A stretch of 64,000 nucleotides of DNA from Burhinus oedicnemus. Lineage: Eukaryota > Chordata > Aves > Charadriiformes > Burhinidae. The notes beneath the pieces were generated by a model. That model did no database searches. It was not told where the DNA came from and saw nothing but the letters and a program-made list of their open reading frames with translations. Of the stretch, positions 1 to 13,700 are shown piece by piece. The DNA lies in NCBI GenBank assembly GCA_008921705.1, contig VFFE01007669.1, positions 6,809,308 through 6,873,307 of the forward strand. Reading direction: 5' to 3'. Each line of letters opens with the position of its first letter. Within the stretch, counting starts at the first letter, position 1. Position numbers and translations under genes: made by a program.

Positions 1-1394
1 CTCAACTTGCTTTTAAACTTAATCACATACAGCCAATCCAATGAAGTAACAGTGGCAGTTCCGAGATCTCCTTTGTTTCTTTATATTGTATTATATTATA
101 ATTTTGTTGGAAATAAAGACCAGTGAGACATGGAACTGGCATATCAAAGAATTGAAAGGGTTGATTGCAGTGTTGTCTGCTTAAGGTCACTTTAAATATC
201 TAGACTTGCTAATTTGGTCTGATTTGAACATAGCAGTGTCACCTTTGAAGGCAGAGGATGCCAAGAAAGGAAGGAGATGATTTACATCCCTTGAGCTTCC
301 ATAATTCTGTGTTTCAGATTGGAATTTGGCTATAAAATATTCAGATTTTGTGGAAACAGCTACATGATAAAATAGGATGGGGTACCAAAGCCTGTAACTG
401 GATCCTTTGGTAACTAAGTTTGTAGGTGCCTTTTCCAAAATGTAGGAAAGGGTCTGCTCTGTCTTGGCAAACAGCCAGCTTGTTTCAGTTTCTACTGTCT
501 TGAGTTTTAAAATGTATTTATGTGTTTAAAAAAGCCAAAAAACTTCAGGCTAGTGTCATAAACAAGTTCTACTGTACATCTTGAGACTGAGCTCTCCCAC
601 TACTAGCTCAGACTAATCTTAAATTCTAGTTAGAAGACCAGACATAACAAAACCAAGCCTCTAGTATTGGTGAATATATGGAATTGTGTTTCGTTGTGCT
701 GATGAAATTAAGCTGTCTGTTCATCCATCCATATTTGTTTGTGGCATATAAGCAAGACTATGTTTTGCAGGTGAAAAGATCTAACTCTAAATACTACTAG
801 AATCACTTTTTAGTCATTTGACTCATTCTGTTGATACACATATGCTTACACATACCTATATATGTATACTCACAGTGTTTGAGTTCAAGCGTTTTCTTTT
901 GTTTTCTAGAGCTTAATCTTACAAGTTCTGCATATTTTCAGATAACAACGTTGTATATGTTGTCACTGTTGGTACTTGCCAACAGTAGAAATAATCTGGC
1001 AAACGTTAATTTAATTCTGATGACATGCTTTCTTTAACACAGCTTCTAAAGAAAGCAAAGTGTCTTGAATTACAAGTACACAAACCAGTACACTCAATAC
1101 ATATATTCTTCTTCAGGAATCTGTGGTGACAGCTGTCACTGACCACAGTGTGGAGCTTCACATAAGCTCAAGAAGAGCAGGAAGATTGTTCTTTCTAGTT
1201 TCAGTTTGCGTTCTTGTTCACTTCCAGCCCCCTCACGCAAGAAGCATGAAAGGCTGGGACTTGTAGCCAGTGTTACCCAGCAGGATGTTGCAGGTTTGCC
1301 CACTATGAGCAAGTGGGGATGACTTCCTTTCTTCTTTTTTGGATTTAAAAAAAAAAAATTAAAGGAATATGAACAGGAGTGGACAACCTGAAGA

Positions 1395-1505
1395 GGCGGT
1401 TTCACCTTTCCAATGAAGAAGGTGAGGAGTTGGCAGTGTTAGGTTTACGGATGCACTTGGTGATCTTAAGGGTCTTTTCCAACCTAAATGATTCTATGAT
1501 TCTGT
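1395..1505 (+). mobile_element. CR1 LINE 3'-end fragment
   Basis: The segment ends in the characteristic avian CR1 tail, gatcttaagggtcttttcc then aacctaaatgattctatgattctg. The upstream part (gaggagttggcagtgttaggttta...) also resembles the CR1 3' UTR. Only the terminal 100 bases or so are recognisable, as is usual for 5'-truncated CR1 copies. Plus orientation. Confidence 0.8.
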
Positions 1506-4500
1506 CTTTTCCTTCACCAGCCACTTAGCTGCATCACTTAGCATCAGTTGTGATAAAGTTATGCAGCTATGTAATTGGGGCTAAAAAAGACCAGTAAAAA
1601 GACAGAGAAATGGTACCTCAGCCTAGTGGTAAATTTGTCTTGTAATTTTCTCAGAAGCTTATGTCATTGTTGTGTTTCTTTGCTTTTGATAGCCACCTGG
1701 TATCCTTATTAGCTACCTTTGATCCCAGAAAGCTAATTGTATAGAATATTTTTACAGTCTGCTGGATCATACTTAAACTTACAGTCTAAAAAAATCTGCA
1801 GTGTTACTGTCACGGATGTATCCCCTGTTCAACGCTGTTGTTTTACATCGGCAAGTACGCAGAAAATAGAATTATGAGACTAAAAATGATGGTGAGCTTG
1901 AGGAAACCATGTGACTGCACACACAGAAATAGTGCAGTGGTGCAGAGTGTTTTATGAACAACCATTATCTAACCATGTTAATTTTCTTTTTTGTTTAGAA
2001 AACAGATCCAGCCAAGCTGTTGTTGAGTAGTTAGAAGGTATGGTCTAGTAATTCATGCCGTGATTAGCAGCAGGATCTAGTGAGGTTGTGTTGCCAGTGG
2101 CTGGTCCTTAGATATAGAAGATGGTGAAAGGTTGATGCACCTTATGAAGAGGAGGAGGAGGAGGGTGAAGGCATCCAGAATCACGCAGTCTGTTTCCTCT
2201 GTCTCTACCTACGGTAATCCCTAATTTGGCAGGTGAATTCTGGTATCTCCTAGCCGTAAGTCACAGCTTGTTTGGTCCTCTGTACATATCTGAAGAGACA
2301 AATAAAGCCGTAGTCTATTTTTCTGATCCCTGTCTGTATGTCTGAGTCAATACTAGACCAACTTTGTCTAACAAACTTAATTTGTGGCTGTCCCAACACT
2401 TTCAACACAAACCCACTTAGGCATTACGGTAGCTGCAGTTACATGATTGCATCCACTTAAACTGGACTATTCACTCCCCAGTTCTACTGAAATTGCTAAA
2501 GAAGTTTTCATGTATGCAGGCTACATTTTAAAACACTAGAAATCTAGGAGTGGAAATAGCTTTTTGATCCATTAGATAATCTTGATAGCTGTCTTTTTTA
2601 GTAGACAGCTAGTAGTATCTCTCTTTTAAGTAGATAATAAAATAAATTTATGTCCGCTAGAGAAATGCAGTAAGCTAGCATAAGTTTTACTTATACGTCA
2701 GCAAGAGACAGACAAGACTGTCATATTGTGTTGGGTCTTCTGCAACATAGTTTTTGGACTCTTTCTGGGAGTGATCTGATGATAATAGTCACCTGTCTAA
2801 ACTGTTAAGTTTTTAATTTGGCAGAATTTGTATCATAAGATGCTCTTATACTGTTCAGTGAAACAGGAGCTTTGCATATGTTTTTAGCTTATGCTGTCAA
2901 GCATACCATACTAGCAATACAGATATTTTTGTCTTTTCTGGATTTTTTTTTTTTTTTTGATCTTGCAGTAATTGGTTGTTCATTTAAAGGAAGACATTTG
3001 TGTTCCAAAAACAAATGACACACACACAGCTGTGTAGCCAAGTGACCCAGAGAAAATGAGTTCCCATGATCTATGTGTATGTACAAGTGATGGGGACCGG
3101 AACTTGTTCTTTGTCCAATAGTTCAGTTGTGCATGTCCTCAAGGGAACATGTGGCCATGTTCCTTGTACTGTTAACTTTCCATGGGAATGTAAGAATGTG
3201 TCTCACAGTGCTGGCTAGGAATAGTTGGGGAGCGGAGGGGGGGGAGTTTGTTTTGCTTTTAAAATTTTGTTTTCTTATATCTAAATTTCTGTGGGTTGTA
3301 TAGAAATTTGGGCTACATATTGTACTTTTGAGGAAGAGTATAAAATTGTGTGATACTGCAGTGAAAAATTGGACATAAATGTTTTGTGTTGCAGTGAAAA
3401 AAGCTATGCAGCTATTTAATTTCTGCTCTTTAAGTTCTTGAACAAATACTTCTGTTCTAGAATATTTAAAAAATGAAGGGAACTTCTTAGTCATCTGCAT
3501 AAATAAATAGATATGAAGTTCTCAGATACCTGACATGTGAAAACAATTGGGTTTTTTTAATTATTATTTTTTCTTGTTCTACAGTGGGTGAGGCAGGACT
3601 AGGATTGGCAGAAACCTTTCTTTGGTATTTGACTTTTGTGAGTTAAAATTTTAGTATTTGAATTTATTTTTTTCTTGGGGGATGTGTGTGTAACCTGTTA
3701 TCTAGAATTGAAAAGTTCTGTAACGCCGTATCATAGACCACATGCTGTTCAAATTACTAATGACCAACTATGGAAGCTTAATGCATTGGCTAGTTTTGAA
3801 ATGATGATTAGAAATTTGATTATTAGCAATGTGATTAACAAAAGTAGCAATTTAATTGCATAGGGTTCCTAGTGCCGTCCTGAGGCATTATTCCAAACCT
3901 GTGCAAAATATGTAAAAATTAGCTATGAACACTTCTTTGCCTTAAATAAGGCAATTAAAAAGCAGAAGAAAACAGAACTCAAATAGAAGACATGCTAGTT
4001 ACTTCCTCCCTAAATCTCATTATACACAGCTTTCTCAGAGGTCATACTTTTAAGAGTATGGGTTTGATGAGCAAAGCACCTACTTCCCAAACTTGTACAG
4101 TTCCATTTAGCTTTCTATTAATAATGGTATAGGTGGCAATAGAGGTGGATGGAAAACCTATTTGAAGCACTATTAGATTGCATCTAGTGCGTTGACTTTT
4201 AACTTAAATAGTTTATTTTATTTAGAATTAATGAAGTTCACTTCCATTAGTTGCATCAGCACATGACCTTGCTGTGTTATATGTAAACAATGTTATAGTT
4301 TACATAATTGATGAACTGGGAAGTTATTGTATGAAGTGTTGTAAGTATAGTTACTCAGTGTCTGCAGGCAAACACTTCAGCAGAAGCCCTTGTCCTCCAA
4401 ACCCAAGCAGATGAAATAATAATAGCTAAATCTTTTCAGTAATAAGTATTTTCCTTTGTGTTTTGCTGTTGGTGGGTGGTGGTTTTTCGGGGATCTTAAA

Positions 4501-7060
4501 TATTTTTCTATTAAATATATGTTTTTTAAGAAGTACTATTTGCAGGCACTGAGTTTTTGGTACCAAAATCAATTTATTTTACCAGGTCACTAACTTGTTA
4601 ATTTAGTATTTGTCAGGCACATGTTCTGAAACCGTTTATTAGGATGTGGAGTACTTTAGTATAAGAGTCAGGAAAGTAGGTAAATAAGATGCTCAAATCA
4701 AATTTGTATAGCTTTGGAAATCAATGCTGTGACATAAGCATCTGCCTTACCCAATGTTAAAGTCACAGCTATATTGGCATATTTCTTTGCCAATATGTTA
4801 ATGTCATGCTATCTAATAGCAAAATAATCCCCATATACCAACAGTTTAAGAAATACAAGGAACAATCTTGTACCAGAAAGAATCGTTTATAGTTGGCAGT
4901 TTAAACAATTACCAATCCACTCTTGAACTTCTGTCTGAGGGAATAAAACTTTCTATTTTTTTAGAATTCTTGCCCTCTGGGGTAAGAAAAATGACAGCGG
5001 AGAAATTGGTGTTCTAGTTTATAATATGATGCAACTGAACTAAAATACAACTTTTTGCTTATTTTCATTTATTACTAGAAACATTGACAAGGAAGACTGT
5101 TACTGATCATACTGTCAAATTGAAAAATTGAAAATGGTCTAGGACTTCAGGTGACTAAAATGGTTGTGCATAGGCATATATTATCTGTTAGTTTAGAATC
5201 TACTGAAATATCAGGTTTATACCTTGAAGGAACCTTTTGTTTTATAGTGGAAAGCAACTGTTGCAATCCTGGATGACCTCCAAATCTCCTTTGAAAATCA
5301 GTTTCTTCACTAAGTGAACAGGAATAGCTTTTCTTGCAAATGTTTTAGCTTTTAACTCAGATGCCAGGGATTTGGAATTTGGGGAAGAAGCCGCCAACAA
5401 AGCAGATTAGAGTCCCAAGTCTAGCTTTGAAGTAGTGCTGTATTAAGTCTTCTGTTTTGGGTGAAATGATGTATGATTCTTTTATACATGAGAAGGAAAA
5501 TGTTTTAAAAGGATGCGATAGTGTTGAATGCAGCATTAAGACTTTTTCACAGACTTTCGTTCACTTTCTCAGAAGTTAATACTGTGCTTCCTTTCAGAGG
5601 AAGAAAGAACTGTTTAGAGGTTTTGCCATCTCAGTATTGATCAAAAGTCATGGTATGAAGAAAATTCTTTAGCTTTTATATGAAAATGCACATGCTTTAT
5701 GAAGATTTTTTCTTAAATTATTTAAAAATGAACTGACAAACCCAAAATACGTATCAATTCTTAGAGTATCTTTACAGTAGCATTCTTGTGTTATGCTCTT
5801 AAATACCATTTAATGAATTTATAAAATACCCTGATATCTCTGCAGTAGACTTACCTCTTTTAAGATCTGATTTATATTCTAGGGATATTTGTTGCTGGAC
5901 AATACAATGCTTGAATAAAAAATAATGAACCAGTCTCCTGTTTTATACAGATGGGATTAGATATGCTCTGATTTGCCTGGAAAAGAGTAAGAAGCCAAGT
6001 ATTTTTAAAATATAGCCTACCTGCAGTGCCACCCTGTGGCTTTCTTTTTTCATGGCTTCTCTTAAACTAACCACTTTCTGTTCCCTCATCCCCAGCGGGA
6101 GGATTATTTGTGAACTCCTAAAATGTCTGGTCTAACCAGGATAGTACAGCACATTTCTGTGCCTAACTTCTGTGAGACAGCATTATTTGTCCCTGCTGAA
6201 ACCTGCTTAGATGGAGAACCAGACAGAGGATTTCTGAGCAATACTGATTCTTTCATCTACTGCATCAAATCACTAAGCAATGGCTGGTTTGGCCATTGAA
6301 GGGAAAGATCGCATTGGAGCTGGAGAGCAAAAAAATGTGTCAATTCACAGTAATAACTTGAAGGAGCATGTTCATTGGTCTCATATGTTCCAGGAATGCT
6401 ACGTATGCGTATAGCTTATTTCCAGGTTGTCAGTTTTCAAGGAAGATGGTTTCATTTTAAAATTAGATTGTCTAGGTAGACACAGCATTTCTTTAGAGAT
6501 AGTTGATATTATTTTGCATTCAAGGCATCTGCATTTTTGTTGATTTTATTTGAAGGATGTTAGAGAGACTTAATTCTTAAAAGCAGCATTATGCTTTGAG
6601 GGATATGTTTGTGCTTTGCCTTGCACCATTTTAAAGAGTTGCTCATATCTTGGTGGGGTAAGTATCTGCAGGTTTAAGACTGTGGTTTTCATGTATAGGA
6701 AGTAACACAATGCTGAGGATATTCCACCCCAAGCAAGCATAGAGGAAGGAACTTTTTAGCACTTTGCCTGCCTGGCCTGCCTTGGAGAGCAGAACCTGTT
6801 TTATTCCTCACAGCCAGCTTAGTCTTACTAACGTTTCTGGATGAAAGGCAAGGTTTTAACCTATCTGTATTTTCTTCCTGCCATTCTGGCAGGCACCAGA
6901 ACAGATTCTTTTGCCCCTTCTGCTTAGGCAGCAGCACGAACATCATCATTCAGTGCAGGAGCTTCAGCAGGAGTCCCCTGGGCTTACCACCACAGCCCAC
7001 CACCTGTCCCCAATATACTGCAAGCTGACCTGCCACTCTCCAGTCCAAGGAGAGTGTTTG

Positions 7061-7065
7061 GCTAC
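7061..7065. repeat. Target-site duplication, left copy (GCTAC)
   Basis: This 5-bp sequence is repeated exactly at 7706-7710 on the other side of the solo LTR, which supports the element boundaries. Confidence 0.75.
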
Positions 7066-7705
7066 TCTCCTGGTTTGAGGTGAAACAGAATCAATTTTCT
7101 GTTCAGTAATTTTACTTTTTAGCTAAGCTTCTTCTAACTGAGGAGGCTGAGCCGGCCGGATCTCTTGAGCGCCTGGGTTCTCGGCTGCAGTGTGCTATGC
7201 CGAGCGGGCGTCTGCGCTGTGGGCGGCATCACACTTAGGGGTCACACCTGCGGGGAGGAGCGGACAGGACAGGTGACCCAAAACTGACCAACAGGGTATT
7301 CCATCCCATCTGCCTCATGCTCAGTATAAAAGCTGAGGGATCAAAGGGTCAGCCCCCTCTTGCTTCAATGGCCGGTATCTGAGGAGGACTCTGTCTGTTC
7401 ATCTGCCTTTGATCCTGATCCGTGCGTTCCTGAATCCAGATCCGGAATCCAGTTCCCATCCGTCGCTGAGTCCAGTCTGGGACTTTCCCCGTGCCTGTCG
7501 GTGATGTGATCGTCATCCTGGCAGCTTGATACAGTTTCATATATAGTTCATTTTCTTTTTATTTTATGATTAATATTTTCATTAAAGTAGTTTAGGTCTA
7601 AACTCATAAGTCTCTCTCTCTCTCTCCCCCATCTCCTTGGAGGGAGAGGTGGGGGACAGCATCGGTTGTTTCACCTCGGTGGCCAGTCTGGCCTAAACCA
7701 CGACA
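7066..7705 (+). mobile_element. Solo LTR of an avian endogenous retrovirus
   Basis: This 640-bp element has complementary ends: 5' tctcctggttt... and 3' ...aaaccacgaca (the 5' TG is mutated to TC). It is flanked by a perfect 5-bp direct repeat, GCTAC, at 7061-7065 and 7706-7710. Inside are a TATA box (tataaaa, 7325-7331), a short CT repeat (7611-7626) and an ATTAAA-type polyadenylation signal (7581-7586), the order U3-R-U5 expected on the plus strand. No gag, pol or env sequence is adjacent, so it is a solo LTR left by recombination. The 5-bp duplication suits an ERVL-like or similar class; family assignment needs a repeat library. Confidence 0.85.
7325..7331 (+). promoter_or_regulatory. LTR TATA box
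   Basis: TATAAAA lies inside the solo LTR about 260 bp from its left end, upstream of the presumed R region. It could act as a cryptic promoter reading toward COBLL1 on the same strand, but no transcript evidence is visible. Confidence 0.5.
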
Positions 7706-7710
7706 GCTAC
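7706..7710. repeat. Target-site duplication, right copy (GCTAC)
   Basis: Exact copy of 7061-7065, directly after the terminal ...CGACA of the solo LTR. Confidence 0.75.
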
Positions 7711-10700
7711 ATCTTTGAGCGTTTAAAATCAGTGCTTTTAATGTTGTAAGAGTCTTTATTGTAATGCTTTGAACCTGCTTTCGATATTTTCTTGCTACAA
7801 AAGTAGTTAGTTACTTTAAATGAACTTTCCACGCTGGTGTTGCTCTGCTGTTGGCCTGATGGCGCTGCCTGGCTGGGTCTCCTGGCTTCCACAGAGCGCT
7901 GGCTGCCTGCCCCAGAGCTACTCACACTGCGCGGAGTCAGGACGAGTGACTAAGGGGACAAGTCGAGTCTGGGCTAGCAAAGCCTCAGTATGTGTCATTC
8001 AGACCCCTCTGGGGTTTGGCATCTTCATTGAGGGCTTTGTATTTTTCTGTAATAGGAAGGTAAAATGTGAGAACGTGGTAAGTATCAAGCTGATATTTAA
8101 TGTCTATAAGCTTTCTGTGATAAGCAGAGGCTTACATTTACGTTTGGTCCTAATTATAGAAATTATACCTGGCCTTTTCTAGAGAGCAAATGTTTCTTTT
8201 TCTCAATTCATGTATCTTGCTTGTAAACTTTAAGTAGAGGCCTGTGAATATGAGGTCTGAGTTCTTGCAGAATCTTAAAGCCAGCAGTAGAAATATCTGA
8301 AACTACAGTCCGCACCTGTACGTTGTAGTGTTTGTTATGTGGAGTTGGGAAGTCTTAAATAGTGAGAGTTAAAAATGCAGAGTTTTCTTCTTCCAGTGTT
8401 GGCAGAAGGATTTCCATTCTTTGACAAGAAGTGTGGCATTTTTTTTTAATTAGGTTTAATATAAATACAGTATGTATGTAAGTAAAATGATGAACAAAAG
8501 GCTTAAAAAGAAACAAAAGACTGTACTTTATTTTCATAAAACTGTTTTGAATATTTTAATATTTGCCGTCAAATACTTCCTTTTGGAAGCCTGGATTTCC
8601 AGGTAGTAACAACCAAAGGTAGATGAAGTGGATGTGAGGGAAAGTAATGGAGAAGTTTTTGATTACTTGCCTTTATTTAGGAAGCTTGTTTGCTCTTTCT
8701 ACCGCACATCAGGCTTCTGCACTATTGGGGCTGTTTAAACTAGAGTCTGTGATTTAAGGCAGTTATTGCAGAATCTCTTCAGGCTGCTATAAATTGCAAC
8801 GTAAGGAACAACATACTTTAGATCTTGTTTTTTGTTCAGTTGATGATTTTCAAATGACTCAAACGTAAGTCATGGACAGTTCTGATTATTCTTTCTTAAA
8901 ACAGAGTATTGAAATGTACACGTGTTTGTACATTCTTGTGTATCACAGGTCCTGGCTTGAGTCCTTCCTGTATTAGAACTTTTGGCTAGCAAAATGTCTC
9001 AGTTCATACCATAAATCACAAAAAGGCTGCAGTTTTATTTTAAGAAAATACATTTAAAAACTTGTATACCATGTGATTCAAGTTGTGGTAAAACTTCAGC
9101 ATTGTGAATAAAAGCCTGTCAGTGTCTGTGATGGCACTTTATTTCATTGGGAAAGAAAACCTGTGCTTGCTGTTCTGAAAGTGAAATTCGTGACTGAGCT
9201 GTATACCCTTCTTTTTTAATAGGTACTTTTGTTTATAGGTCTCTTTAAAATAAAATTTTAGAAATTGTCACAAGCTCACCTATAAAACTTTCTCTTTAGG
9301 AAACTTGATTAAAAGTTGCTGTTTGGTTTTTACAAATGGTCCACAAGGGGAGGGGAAAACAAAACCAAACCAAACTCCCTTGTGTTGTTACATGCTGTTC
9401 CTTTAGTTCTGTGATATGGTGTGTCTAACTTGGACTGTTTCATGTTTGGTAGAAAAAAAATTTCCAGAAATAGCCACCTACCATAATGGTTTGCCTTTCT
9501 GTTGAAGGCTCACAAAGTTTACAGGGCTAAAGTAAAACACTGAATCATAAAACCTTGGTGTATTGTATGCCTAAGTTTAAAAGTGGATAATATCAGGTAA
9601 GCAGACCAAATGTTCGGTGGCTGGTATATCACTCTACAATAATGTAATGGGATTTTTTAGCAGCACATCAAGACAAGGCACCTAGAAACATTTGTGCACT
9701 TCCTATGGCATGAGGCCTCTTACTGCCCAAGTGAGTATTTTTCTTTTTCTGTCTCTCTTTTTTTTTCTCTTTTTTTTTTTCTTTTGGTCAAGCAGAACTC
9801 ATCCTCATTAAACTGTGCTGTTGGTACTACTTATTTCCTCCTGCTTTCATTCGTTTTGTTCTTTGTAAGCTTTTTCATTTGATAGGATTTCAGTATTTGT
9901 ACTCCACACAAATAGAAGTGTTTGAATACTTATATCACCTCTTTTTAAAATTTTTCTGAGTAGGTAGAAAAATCAAACTGACAGTCCTGCTCTATAAAGA
10001 GCTTATAAGAGCTTGGGATGTTTTAACATAGAAAATTTTGTAAAGCATCTGTTTTGTACTACTGCACAGAGGAGACAGGCTGCACAAGTGGTATAGCACT
10101 GTGTGATGAGCTGTACACCCATGCAATAAAGGGTGTTGTACCTAGTTTCTAGAATATCTGGTTTATCTAGTAGCAATTTCCAGGAGCCTATGAGCCACTG
10201 TTGAGGTAGCACAAGGAGGGTTTCTACATTCAAGTGGGCGTTCCAGCAAGATATTAGAATGGTAGAAAATGAGCTCTGTCAATTTCTGCTGATGTAAAGT
10301 ATGTGGGGTTTTTTCCTCCACATAATAGCTCATGGCAGGAGCATTTTTCTAGGATTATACTGTAAATTTTCTAAAAATAAAATAAAAAAGTAAATTCCTC
10401 ACTACTATAATATGTGTAATAGAGATTGAGTACGACTGCAGCACTTGCGGTTCTTCTGAATATTTCTCTAGAATTATGGGTTGAAGCAGAGAAAACCAAA
10501 CTCAAACTTTTTTTTTTTTTTTTAATTTTAAATCATAATGACACAAATAGCACTTTCAGGATGCTAACCTGTTAACGTTTGATCTTCTTGAAGATATTTT
10601 AAGCTGTTTTGTTAATGGTACCATACTGTCTCTGCTATATCTGGAATGAAGTCTGTATTTTGGAAGGCATATTTTCTTCTCTTTTCTTCAGCTTTGTTGA

Positions 10701-13700
10701 TTTGAGCTTTCCTTTGAATGCTAGAAAGAATCTCCAAGCATGACTCACTGCCCCTTCCAGAAGTTGGTATGGTACACTCCTCGTTGTCTGTGATACTGAT
10801 TCCAAAGATACGTGCTTATCTGAATTAAGGAGCTTGTTTGTGTGCATATTAAGTAAGAAGGAACACTGTATTTTTCTTCCCCATTCCTGTATTATGGGTA
10901 GCAGGGAACCTGAGGTATGTTCCTTCCCATGTGCCATCTTTGTAACTGTGGGCTTTTGCTCCCCAGACAGCTTCTTACCCCTTTGGAATGAAGTCCCTCC
11001 TGTAAATCAGTTTCAGCTCCTGTAAAACCAATTCTGATCTGAATTATTTGATGTCATCATTAAAAAGGGGAGGGCTTTTCATTACAGATTCTAGTATTGA
11101 TCCCAGTGTGATTAACTGAATTAGAATTTTTCCATTGTCTCATGTTTACTTCACTTTGAGGAAGTACCTGAAGCTTGCATGAAGAAGTTTGTAACTGCAG
11201 TATAATATTTGCTTTTGTTCTTTTTTTTTTTTTTTTANNNNNNNNNNNNNNNNNNNNGTGTGGGGGTTTGTTTGGTTTTGATATCTGATAAGCACAGGAA
11301 CTCAAAAGAGAACACCACCAGATACGCAGTTCTGAAGAACTGAGTGAGTGCTGGATGAAGCAAACACAAGGTGTCCTTGCTTCACAAACTGTTTAGCATT
11401 GAAACATTGCAATTATTTTTAACTTTTTGTTTTGGGAGGAGAATAGTAAGTGTTACTAAACTTGACCAGAGGTACAGGTTTTTAAAAACAGCATTATACT
11501 GTGTGTAAACATTGAGAACAAGAAACTTGTTCGACTTCTTATTAAAGCTACATCTAAATTCCTTACAGCAACAGTGCCATAAAAAGATCTGTCGAAGTAC
11601 AGACTATTTTGTCAAGGAATGGATATGATTATGAAAACTTGTATGTGAAACTGGATCTGAAAGTTTCTGAATTAAAGCATGGGATTTTCCAGAAGAAAAT
11701 CTCTGTGGGAACTTTGTTTCATCTGTTATTTTTTGATTAACTTCCTAGGCCTCAGAGTGATTTAAGGAAGCACAGTAACTCTGTTTGGAGCTCTAATTCT
11801 CAGATCTCCAAAAACACTGGATGTTTTTTTCAGTTGTTTGTTTTTGGGTACCTTTGATTGTTGAATCCCATAGTGACATTTAGCATTCCAGAAAGTCTTT
11901 GTTGTGCGTGGCTCCTGCTTCCGCTGTTTAAGATAATACTGTTTCAGTTCTCCTTAACGTTGTCTAAATAAATTGTGATGAAATGAGAGGGCTCCAGAAT
12001 CTTGCAGAATAGTCATAATAATAATGTGTTCATTAAATAATAAGGTGTTTGTTATAAAATCCAAATTCTCTTTCCCTGTGGTTCTGTGTCATAAGAGAGT
12101 TTGGGGGCTTAGAAGATATTTTTAGCATTACAACTTTTAAATAGTTGGATACCGTCTCTTTTTAACTGTGTAACTTCAGTCACAAGTCAAATTTTCCACA
12201 TTATGTCCCTTTTATGAAGGCTTGGCGGTAGCTATTCTCTTTTGAACTTCTAGCACTTCAAAAAAAGTAGTATGGTTGTTTCCATTGGTCTTTGGCGGTA
12301 ACTCAGGATGTTACTGCTTGTAGAAGAGTGCTGCGTTTTTCTCAGTGTAGATTTTTGGTGATGGCAGTTAAAAAGAGAAAAAACCCAACAATAACGTTCA
12401 ATAATATTTTGGGAGCTGGTTCTGCCAAGCTACCAGTTTTCTTGTGCCATAGCACCAGCGCGAGTATCAGTTATCTAGGGATACGCCTGTACCAGCCAGT
12501 GAAGGTGTGACTGGGGCGTGGGTATGGCTATTCACTGCAACTTTAATCTTTTAGCGTAAGTAACACAGTAATGAAGGCGCAGTGTTAGTAACTGGTGTGT
12601 GGATTACTAAACCCCGGAGGGCTTTTAGCTGCGAATACCACATCTTTCACTACTATTTTAATCATATTGTTTAACTTAAAGCTAGCGTTACGCCTGTTTG
12701 TTCCAGCAGCAGCTTCATTTATGGAAATAACCTGAGTACAAGATTTGTGGTGATTCTTTATTTTCCTCTTTCTACATCCCAGATTTAGTGGTATCTTGGT
12801 GTGCTGCTAAACATATGTCGTATTTCAAGCTTTTGTGGAGGACTATAAACTGGGATGTAAAAAAAAAAAAAAGGACAGGAATTATTTAAACATTAATCAA
12901 TGATCTTACGGTAATATTGTAGCAATAGACCAAGAAGTTGTTGATCCTAGCTTTTCTGTAGAGTGTTTGGTGTAATGTGTATTTGAAGAATTCTGTAAGA
13001 GTAAGTTGGCATCTCTAAAATAAAACCAAGCTGAAACTTCTGAGAGGCAGCTGAATTAGGCCTGTTCATGGCTTTCCTGCCTACACACTCTGCTAAATAA
13101 AATAATACACTTGTTTCACAAACAGAGGGAGGGTTATAAAGGTAGCTTTACTGTGACATTAAATCTGTCTTCAGAGCTTTCCCAGAAATATGAATATAGT
13201 AATTATATGATTAAACAATAAGGAAACTTTTTGGGTTGTGCACTTCCTCAGGCTATTAACCTAACCACTAATTAACCAACAGGAAATTCCAGACCTGAAA
13301 GTTTCATTATTGCTATACTAAAATGTGAAAATATAAGTGTGTTAATGAGGATTTCATTATAGCCATCTGTAGCTTGTTTTTAAATTGTGTCAAAGCAGGA
13401 AAAACATAATATACCATCTGTTACCTAGCCATATCAAGTTGACATGAAAAATATTAGAAAAAGAAATCCCCCAATTTACAACCCTAGTTGTGTCTTATTT
13501 CTTGTAGTTTATTTGTGGCAACCACTAGTGCCATGGCACTACTAGTAATACTGTAGTAATGTGTCATTTATCCCTTAAATGATGTATTTTGTTTAGTTTA
13601 CATTTTCTATATTATAACTTCAATATTTGGGGAGGAAGAGGCGCTGACTTTCCAAAATGGTAATTTCTGGGGAATTAATGCCCAGCGTCGTATTCTCTCA

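Larger units (their letters stand above)
1..7065. other. Upstream or first-intron sequence without a recognised gene
   Basis: AT-rich non-coding DNA. Short open frames here have no domain signatures and several are driven by homopolymers (for example poly-T at about 2942-2958). I saw one CR1 tail (annotated separately) and small inverted repeats (4280-4306 and 4771-4796). Human COBLL1 has a very long first intron, so this is probably intron 1 or the 5' flank of the gene. Confidence 0.6.

Noticed and set aside
4771..4796. 9-bp inverted repeat ATATTGGCA / TGCCAATAT
   Set aside because: Short enough to occur by chance in 64 kb of AT-rich DNA. No neighbouring element.
7820..8182. 120-codon open frame beginning near the solo LTR, with a strong gtaagt at about 8078
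   Set aside because: No recognised homology. The donor leaves phase 0, which does not match the two carried bases needed by the COBLL1 exon at 32325. Treated as chance in a locally GC-richer patch.
9694..9882. Phe/Ser-rich 62-codon frame resembling a membrane protein
   Set aside because: The hydrophobicity comes from poly-T tracts read as Phe codons.
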